A stretch of 64,000 nucleotides of DNA from Lachnospiraceae bacterium NSJ-143 (GTDB lineage: Bacteria; Bacillota; Clostridia; Lachnospirales; Anaerotignaceae). The notes under the pieces are model-generated. The model searched no databases. It saw only the letters and a program-made list of their open reading frames with translations, and was not told where the DNA came from. A program made the translations under genes and the position numbers. Shown here in pieces: positions 58,853 through 64,000 of the stretch (position 1 is the stretch's first letter; every line of letters starts with the position of its first letter). Location: the NCBI GenBank assembly GCA_022867625.1, contig JALIFM010000002.1, forward strand, positions 434,001 to 498,000, in the 5' to 3' direction.

Positions 58853-60127
58853 ATGGTTAAAGCAATTGTCGGTTCCTGCTGGGGTGACGAGGGAAAAGGT
58901 AAAATTACGGATATGCTTGCTGAAAAAGCTGATATTGTTATACGTTTTCAGGGCGGAAGCAATGCCGGACACACCATAATAAATGATTATGGCAAACATG
59001 CCCTTCACCAAATGCCTTCCGGTGTTTTTAACGAAAATACTGTTAATATAATCGGTAACGGCGTTGCCTTTAATGTGCCATATTTTATAAAAGAACTTAA
59101 CTATCTTAAAGAAAGCGGAATTAAGGAGCCTAAGGTCCTTATTTCAGACAGGGTACAGCTTCTCATGCCGTATCACATACTTTTTGATACACTCGAGGAA
59201 GCGAGACTGAGCGATAAGCAGTTTGGCTCGACCAAAAGCGGAATAGCTCCTTTTTATTCTGACAAATACGCAAAACTCGGCATTCAGATTTGTGACCTTT
59301 TCCATGAGGATATACTTATGGAAAGAATAAAGGCAGCCTGCGAGATAAAGAATGTGCTTCTTGAGCATCTCTACCACCACGAGCCTTTAAATCCTCAGGC
59401 TATATTTGACGAGGTATTGGGGTACAAAAAGTATGTTGAGCCTTATATAACCAATACGGCTGAATATTTAAATAAAGCCATAAGCGATGGGAAAGAAATC
59501 CTCCTTGAGGGGCAGCTTGGAGCGCTTAAGGACCCTGACCACGGCATTTATCCAATGACAACATCATCATCAACACTTGCCGGATTCGGAGCCATTGGCG
59601 CAGGTATACCTCCGCACAGTATAGAAAAAGTATATACAGTAGTAAAGGCTTACTCAAGCGCTGTGGGCGGCGGAGCTTTTGTCAGCGAAATATTCGGTGA
59701 TGAAGCTCAGGAGCTCAGAGTAAGGGGCGGTGACGCCGGAGAGTTTGGCGTTGTTACAGGTCGACCAAGAAGAATGGGCTGGTTTGACTGTGTGGCTGCA
59801 AGATACGGCTGCATGCTTCAGGGCACAACTGACATTGCTTTTACAGTTGTTGACGTTTTAAGCTATCTTGATAAAATTCCTGTATGTGTCGGATATGATA
59901 TTGACGGTAAAGTAACTAGGGAGTTTCCTGTTACGCCGCTTCTTGAAAAGGCAAAGCCTGTATATGAGGTTCTTCCGGGCTGGAAAAGCGATATAAGGGG
60001 CATAACAAAGTATGAGGACCTCCCTGAGAACGCAAGAAACTACATTGAGTTTATAGAAAGGCAGCTTGGATACCCAATTACTATAGTATCAAACGGTCCT
60101 AAGAGGAATGAAATAATCTACAGATAA
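58853..60127 (+). CDS. purA: Adenylosuccinate synthetase
   Basis: A 424-residue GTP-dependent ligase converting IMP and aspartate to adenylosuccinate, in the AMP branch. Motifs: GSCWGDEGKGK (P-loop, catalytic Asp and Lys), GGSNAGHTI with His41, and the substrate loop VTGRPRRMGWFD. ATG 58853 is preceded by CAGGAGTG. Length is normal; the C-terminal IEFIERQLGYPITIVSNGP closes the enzyme. It has its own promoter, separate from purCFB. Confidence 0.97.
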   Translation: MVKAIVGSCWGDEGKGKITDMLAEKADIVIRFQGGSNAGHTIINDYGKHALHQMPSGVFNENTVNIIGNGVAFNVPYFIKELNYLKESGIKEPKVLISDRVQLLMPYHILFDTLEEARLSDKQFGSTKSGIAPFYSDKYAKLGIQICDLFHEDILMERIKAACEIKNVLLEHLYHHEPLNPQAIFDEVLGYKKYVEPYITNTAEYLNKAISDGKEILLEGQLGALKDPDHGIYPMTTSSSTLAGFGAIGAGIPPHSIEKVYTVVKAYSSAVGGGAFVSEIFGDEAQELRVRGGDAGEFGVVTGRPRRMGWFDCVAARYGCMLQGTTDIAFTVVDVLSYLDKIPVCVGYDIDGKVTREFPVTPLLEKAKPVYEVLPGWKSDIRGITKYEDLPENARNYIEFIERQLGYPITIVSNGPKRNEIIYR

Positions 60128-60137
60128 AAATTTGGTA

Positions 60138-60226
60138 TTGCAACATCACATATTTAATGTTATAATGTTGTAGGTGAAATAGCAATTTGTGTTAAGAGTG
60201 GGTGGATTTGCCCACTCTTTTGTTTA
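60138..60226 (+). promoter_or_regulatory. rimP-nusA operon promoter and leader terminator
   Basis: Promoter: TTGCAA 60138-60143, 17 bases, TATAAT 60161-60166. About 20 bases into the leader is a perfect terminator stem AAGAGTGGG/CCCACTCTT (60194-60202 with 60211-60219), followed by TTGTTTACTTTTTTG. It lies before the first start codon (60257), so full operon expression needs readthrough. Since the operon encodes NusA, a factor stimulating termination at such hairpins, autoregulation is plausible. Confidence 0.75.
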
Positions 60227-60256
60227 CTTTTTTGACTGAAGTTAAGAGGTGGTTTT

Positions 60257-60724
60257 ATGGCTAATACATTGAACACGGCAAAAAAAGCGGAATCCATGTT
60301 AAGCTCTACAGCTGATACAATGGGGTTTGAGATTGCCGACATTGAATTTGTTAAGGAAGGGCAGAATTATTATCTTAGAGTATATCTTGATAAAGAAGGC
60401 GGAATTACTATTGATGACTGCGAAAGCTTCAGCAGGGCCGCTGAGAAAATTCTGGATGAAAATGACATCATTGAGCAGGCATATATATTTGAGGTAAGCT
60501 CCCCGGGACTTGACAGGCCGCTTAAGAAGGATTCGGATTTTGAAAAATTTTCCGGTGAAGTAGTAGATATAAAGCTTTATAAACCTTTTAACGGTTCAAA
60601 AGAATTTCAGGGCCGGCTTAAGGGCCTTATAGATAATAATATAGTTATTTTTGACGAGGATGATAATGAAATAAGCTTTGAGAGAAAGAGCGTTGCGTCC
60701 ATTCGTCTTGCTGTAATTTTTTAA
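60257..60724 (+). CDS. rimP: Ribosome maturation factor RimP
   Basis: A 155-residue two-domain protein needed for 30S subunit assembly. Signatures: GFEIADIEFVKEGQNYYLRV, DCESFSRAAEKILDE, YIFEVSSPGLDRPLK, then an SH3-like C-terminal domain (GRLKGLIDNNIVIF). AGAGGTGG lies before ATG. First gene of the rimP-nusA-rnpM-ylxQ-infB transcript, a deeply conserved order in Firmicutes. Normal length. Confidence 0.96.
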   Translation: MANTLNTAKKAESMLSSTADTMGFEIADIEFVKEGQNYYLRVYLDKEGGITIDDCESFSRAAEKILDENDIIEQAYIFEVSSPGLDRPLKKDSDFEKFSGEVVDIKLYKPFNGSKEFQGRLKGLIDNNIVIFDEDDNEISFERKSVASIRLAVIF

Positions 60725-60736
60725 GGGGGTTTAAAA

Positions 60737-61927
60737 ATGGATAAAGTTGACAAAGCTGAATTTATTGAGGCTCTTAACATTATCGAAAAAGAAAAGGGAA
60801 TTGATAAGGAAGTGATTTTTGACGCTATAGAGGCATCGCTTGTTTCGGCCTGTAAAAAGAATTTTGGCTCTTCGCAAAACGTAAAGGTCGAAATTAATCG
60901 TGAAACAGGCGAGGTTGCAGTATACGCTCAAAAAGAAATTGTTGAAACTGTAGAGGACCCGTTAACCCAGATTTCAATAATGGAGGCAAGAATACTTGGG
61001 CCTAATTACCATATAGGGGATACCTACAATGAGGTAATTACACCAAGAAACTTCGGCAGGATTTCAGCACAGACAGCCAAACAGGTCGTAGTTCAAAAAT
61101 TCAGGGAAGCTGAAAGGGAAATACTTTACAATCAGTATATTACCAAGGAAAAGGATATAATAACCGGTATTGTACAGAGGCATGAGAAAAAGAACGTAAT
61201 TGTACAGCTTGGAAAAATTGACGCTATACTTCTGCCGAATGAGCAGATTGCCGGAGAGGAATATAATTTCTCAGACAGGATAAAGGTTTATGTGCTTGAG
61301 GTAAAGCAGACAACTAAGGGGCCTCAGATTTATGTATCAAGAACACACCCTGAGCTTGTAAAGCGGCTTTTTGAGCAGGAAGTTCCGGAAGTCCATGATG
61401 GAATAGTGGAAATAAAGAGTATTGCACGTGAGGCAGGCTCAAGGACAAAAATAGCAGTGTATTCAAAAGACCCTAATGTTGACGCAGTTGGAGCGTGTGT
61501 AGGCCAAAACGGCTGTAGGGTAAACATAATAGTAAGTGAGCTTAACGGTGAAAAGATAGATATTATTGACTGGAATGATGACCCGCAGGTATTTATTGCT
61601 TCTGCTCTCAGCCCTTCAAAAGTTGTGGCTGTTAAGGTAAATGAAGCCGAACAGAGTGCCAAAATAGTTGTTCCTGACCATCAGCTTTCACTGGCGATTG
61701 GCAGGGAAGGCCAGAACGCCAGACTTTCCGCTAAACTTACCGGTTGGAGAATAGACATTAAAAGCGAAACTCAGGCAGAAGAAACAGGATTCCTTGATGA
61801 TGAAGCAGCTGAAGAACCATTGTCAGAAGGTTTTATTGAAGATATTGAGGAAGAAACAGAAAATTTGACTGATGAAACAGCCGACACAATGCCGGAAGAA
61901 AAAGAAGAATTGCCGAATGAAGAATAA
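60737..61927 (+). CDS. nusA: Transcription termination/antitermination factor NusA
   Basis: A 396-residue protein. N-terminal RNA-polymerase-binding domain to about 135, S1 domain near 137-200 (GIVQRHEKKNVIVQLGK), then KH1 and KH2 (PNVDAVGACVGQNGCRV; LAIGREGQNARLSAKLTGW), and an acidic tail rich in Glu from about 345. It has no acidic-repeat domains as in E. coli, normal for Firmicutes. Promotes pausing and termination. AAGGGGG precedes ATG. The leader terminator upstream may respond to its level. Confidence 0.97.
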   Translation: MDKVDKAEFIEALNIIEKEKGIDKEVIFDAIEASLVSACKKNFGSSQNVKVEINRETGEVAVYAQKEIVETVEDPLTQISIMEARILGPNYHIGDTYNEVITPRNFGRISAQTAKQVVVQKFREAEREILYNQYITKEKDIITGIVQRHEKKNVIVQLGKIDAILLPNEQIAGEEYNFSDRIKVYVLEVKQTTKGPQIYVSRTHPELVKRLFEQEVPEVHDGIVEIKSIAREAGSRTKIAVYSKDPNVDAVGACVGQNGCRVNIIVSELNGEKIDIIDWNDDPQVFIASALSPSKVVAVKVNEAEQSAKIVVPDHQLSLAIGREGQNARLSAKLTGWRIDIKSETQAEETGFLDDEAAEEPLSEGFIEDIEEETENLTDETADTMPEEKEELPNEE

Positions 61928-61947
61928 GTTTTAAAGGAGGAAATTTT

Positions 61948-62226
61948 ATGAAGCAGAAAACTATTCCTCTTAGAAAATGCACCGGATGCCAGGAAATGAA
62001 AGACAAACGTACTTTGGTGCGGATTGTTAAAAGTGAAAACGGTGAATTCAGCATTGATTTTACCGGAAAAAAACCTGGGCGTGGAGCATATATATGTCCA
62101 GATTTGGAATGCCTTGAAAAAGCCAGAAAATCTAAAGGCCTTGAAAGAAGCTTTAAAACTTCAGTGCCTAAAGAGGTTTATGATAAGCTTAGAGAGGAGC
62201 TTACTGATGGGGCAGACAGTAAATAA
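61948..62226 (+). CDS. rnpM: RNase P modulator RnpM (YlxR)
   Basis: A 92-residue YlxR-family protein: PLRKCTGCQEMKDKRTLVRI with a Cys pair, GRGAYICPDLECLEKARK and a C-terminal helix. YlxR was recently shown in B. subtilis to bind RNase P RNA and modulate processing. AAAGGAGGAA precedes ATG. It is followed, with 20 bases of overlap, by the L7Ae-like gene. Confidence 0.93.
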   Translation: MKQKTIPLRKCTGCQEMKDKRTLVRIVKSENGEFSIDFTGKKPGRGAYICPDLECLEKARKSKGLERSFKTSVPKEVYDKLREELTDGADSK

Positions 62227-62527
62227 ATTTTTTTCTATGCTTGGATTATGCCAAAGAGCCGGAAAGCTTATTTCCGGTGAGCTGTCATGTGAAAATGCTG
62301 TAAAAAGCGGTAAGGCCAAGCTTTTAATAATAGCTGACGATGCATCTGAGAATACTAAAAAGAAATTCAGTAACATGGCTTCTTTTTATAAGGTTGATAT
62401 CATCGGTACGGGAACCAAAAAGGAAATAGGCAGGATTATAGGAAAAGACATGCGTTCGTCTGTTGCAATAACCGACGAGGGGTTTGCGCAGCAGCTGAAA
62501 AAGCTGATGGCTTCAGAGCGTGTCTGA
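62207..62527 (+). CDS. ylxQ: L7Ae-family RNA-binding protein YlxQ
   Basis: A 106-residue ribosomal L7Ae/L30e-like protein: [37 protein letters not shown] and the end [18 protein letters not shown]. Binds kink-turn-type RNA; its role in bacteria is not clear. ATG 62207 with AGGAG eight bases upstream lies inside the end of rnpM. Precedes infB by 25 bases. Confidence 0.92.
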   Translation: MGQTVNKFFSMLGLCQRAGKLISGELSCENAVKSGKAKLLIIADDASENTKKKFSNMASFYKVDIIGTGTKKEIGRIIGKDMRSSVAITDEGFAQQLKKLMASERV

Positions 62528-62552
62528 CGTGCATATACAGGAGGTGGAGCCT

Positions 62553-64000
62553 TTGTCAAAAGTAAGAATATATGAATTGTCAAAGGAATTAAATGTAAGC
62601 AATAAAACAGTAATAGAAAAGGCCAGTGAGTTTGGTGTAACAGTAACAAATTTAAGTGGAGTTGACGCTGATTTCGCGGATAAATTGAAAGCTGCTATTT
62701 TATCGGGCAGGCAGGCGGCTTCTGACGAAAAAACAGCAAAAGAGCCGCAGAGGACTAATAATTCCGGTACATCAAGAAACTCAAGTGAGACAAGAAAAAC
62801 ATCTGCGCCTTCACAGCCGGCATCTAAAAACAATGTGAAGACTGAAAACAGGACACAGCATAAGGTATCAGACAGCAATAACTCAGATAAGAGACAGCCT
62901 GAAAGATTAAACAGGACAGCCGTAAACAATACTAACAGAGAGCAGAAAAATATGCCTCACGGACAAAACAGCAGTCAAAAGCCAAACAGCGGCCAGAGCG
63001 GACAGAGGCCTAATAATAATCAAAGGCCAAATAATAGCCAGAATAATGGACAAAGGCCAAATAACAGCCAGAATAATGGTCAAAGGCAGAATAATAATCA
63101 GACCAATGGACAAAGGCCAAGTGGCGGTGGTCAGAGGCCTAATAATGGGCCAAATGGCGGTCAGAGGCAAAATAACAACAATAACAATAACGGGCAGAAC
63201 AGAAACAGAAACAACAGCCAGCAGAACCAGAGAAACAAAAATAATGGAAAAAACAACCAGCAAAGACAAAAACAGCAGGAAGTGAAACCAGTTCCTGTAC
63301 AGGTTCAGGAGGAGGAAGAGCTTAAAATCAGAAAAATTCCTGCTGAATTGACTCTTGCTGAATTGTCAGAGGTTTTAGGTAAAAAGACATCTGATATTGT
63401 AAAAGCTCTTTTCCTTGAGGGAAAGGTAATGACTCCTAATACCACGCTGGACTTTGACTCGGCTTCATCAATAGCTGAAAAGCATAATGTGATACTTGAG
63501 CTGGAAGAGGAAAAGGACATATTTGAGCAGGTATTTTCTGAGGAAGAAGAGGTAGATGAAACAAAACTTAAGGAACGCCCTCCAGTTGTTGTAGTTATGG
63601 GCCATGTTGACCATGGAAAGACCTCCCTGCTTGACTCAATACGACACAGTGATGTTACAAAGGGAGAGGCTGGAGGAATAACACAGCATATAGGAGCTTA
63701 CACAGTTCAGATAAATGGAAAGCCTATTACGTTCCTGGATACACCAGGACATGAGGCTTTTACAGCTATGCGTATGAGGGGAGCTCAGGTAACAGATGTC
63801 GCTGTCCTTGTTGTAGCAGCTGATGACGGTGTTATGCCACAGACTGTTGAAGCTATCAATCATGCCAAAGCAGCAGGTGTGGAGATAATAGTGGCTATAA
63901 ACAAGATGGATAAACCGGGAGCAAACCCTGACAGGGTTAAGCAGGAGCTTGTTGAGTACGGAATTATGGCTGAGGACTGGGGCGGAGAAACAATATGCGT
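62553..64000 (+). CDS. infB: Translation initiation factor IF-2, N-terminal part (truncated by window end)
   Basis: Open to the last base; 482 codons seen. Start at TTG 62553 with AGGAGGTG eight bases before ([19 protein letters not shown], the IF2 N-domain). A long Asn/Gln/Gly-rich linker, roughly codons 140-240, follows, then a second N-domain-like segment ([20 protein letters not shown]) and the GTPase: G1 [11 protein letters not shown]3 [10 protein letters not shown]4 NKMDKP. IF2 brings fMet-tRNA to the 30S subunit. The C-terminal half lies outside the window. Confidence 0.97.
   Translation, partial: MSKVRIYELSKELNVSNKTVIEKASEFGVTVTNLSGVDADFADKLKAAILSGRQAASDEKTAKEPQRTNNSGTSRNSSETRKTSAPSQPASKNNVKTENRTQHKVSDSNNSDKRQPERLNRTAVNNTNREQKNMPHGQNSSQKPNSGQSGQRPNNNQRPNNSQNNGQRPNNSQNNGQRQNNNQTNGQRPSGGGQRPNNGPNGGQRQNNNNNNNGQNRNRNNSQQNQRNKNNGKNNQQRQKQQEVKPVPVQVQEEEELKIRKIPAELTLAELSEVLGKKTSDIVKALFLEGKVMTPNTTLDFDSASSIAEKHNVILELEEEKDIFEQVFSEEEEVDETKLKERPPVVVVMGHVDHGKTSLLDSIRHSDVTKGEAGGITQHIGAYTVQINGKPITFLDTPGHEAFTAMRMRGAQVTDVAVLVVAADDGVMPQTVEAINHAKAAGVEIIVAINKMDKPGANPDRVKQELVEYGIMAEDWGGETIC
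62975..63260 (+). repeat. Low-complexity coding repeats in the IF-2 linker
   Basis: Degenerate 18-21-base units, such as CAAAGGCCAAATAA and AATAATGG, encode [12 protein letters not shown] and similar. Codons for Asn, Gln, Gly, Arg dominate. It is an intrinsically disordered linker, prone to length variation. These are not CRISPR repeats: the units are in frame and have no spacers. Confidence 0.85.

Noticed and set aside
62975-63260. CRISPR-like repeat array
   Set aside because: Repeats are degenerate, in frame within infB and have no unique spacers; they are coding low-complexity sequence.
1-64000. Prophage, insertion sequence, tRNA or rRNA genes
   Set aside because: No transposase, integrase, terminal repeats, cloverleaf or rRNA-like sequence was found on either strand.

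Overview
The window looks like a chromosomal segment of a low-GC, endospore-forming, anaerobic Firmicute of class Clostridia. I favour the Lachnospirales/Anaerotignum-like side, but this rests on gene content rather than a phylogeny. Supporting signs are AGGAGG-type ribosome binding sites with frequent TTG/GTG starts, a T-box leader for tyrS, an archaeal-type AspRS beside gatCAB, the sporulation gene yunB, candidate Spo0A and WalR sites, and the nusA-ylxR-ylxQ-infB order. I see no insertion sequence, prophage, CRISPR array, tRNA or rRNA. Genes are dense, in short operons, and usually separated by U-tailed hairpins.

Layout. 0-5 kb: end of gpsA, a small acidic gene behind a cluster of Spo0A-type boxes, and a leftward block of radical SAM protein, pepT and T-box-controlled tyrS. 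4.7-9.7 kb: a small Cys-rich protein, a TrpR/YerC-family regulator with a trp-operator-like palindrome in its own promoter, then pcrA-ligA. 9.7-15.3 kb: an esterase and a VOC protein, then a ferrous-iron locus (feoA, feoA, feoB, a Cys-rich membrane peptide) divergent from a DUF2325 gene, with shared operator-like repeats. 15.4-27.4 kb: signalling and transport, comprising an orphan sugar-binding lipoprotein beside a sensor-GGDEF-EAL protein, a glutaredoxin-like protein, an NSS transporter, a ZIP transporter, a PAP2 phosphatase, a double-SBP GGDEF protein and an HpcH/HpaI aldolase. 27.7-38 kb: a second NSS transporter, a MATE/MerR pair, VanZ-like and DUF1275 membrane proteins, a second ZIP transporter, an HD / PF06541 / AIM24 operon and a two-gene ABC importer without a binding protein.

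38-44 kb: the transamidation pathway (aspS-gatC-gatA-gatB), an XRE regulator with a membrane partner, and a cold-shock gene with a long structured leader. 44-53.6 kb: a class A penicillin-binding protein, yunB joined to nickel-pincer cofactor genes (larE, larB, and a larC split in two by an in-frame stop), and two cell-wall hydrolase genes, the first with a WalR-type box. 53.8-60.1 kb: mrp, purC, purF, purB, a small membrane protein and purA (PRPP to phosphoribosylamine, SAICAR synthesis, the two lyase steps and IMP to AMP). 60.1-64 kb: the rimP-nusA-rnpM-ylxQ-infB operon, preceded by a leader with a promoter-proximal terminator and cut by the window end inside infB.

I found no new multi-gene defence or mobile system. 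The most notable signals are regulatory or architectural: the trp-operator-like site at yerC, the Spo0A-type cluster at 345-432, the in-frame-stop split of LarC behind yunB, the WalR-type box, the paired feo/DUF2325 operators and the rimP-leader terminator. Promoters, operators and terminators were called by eye. Family names come from motif recognition, not database searches.
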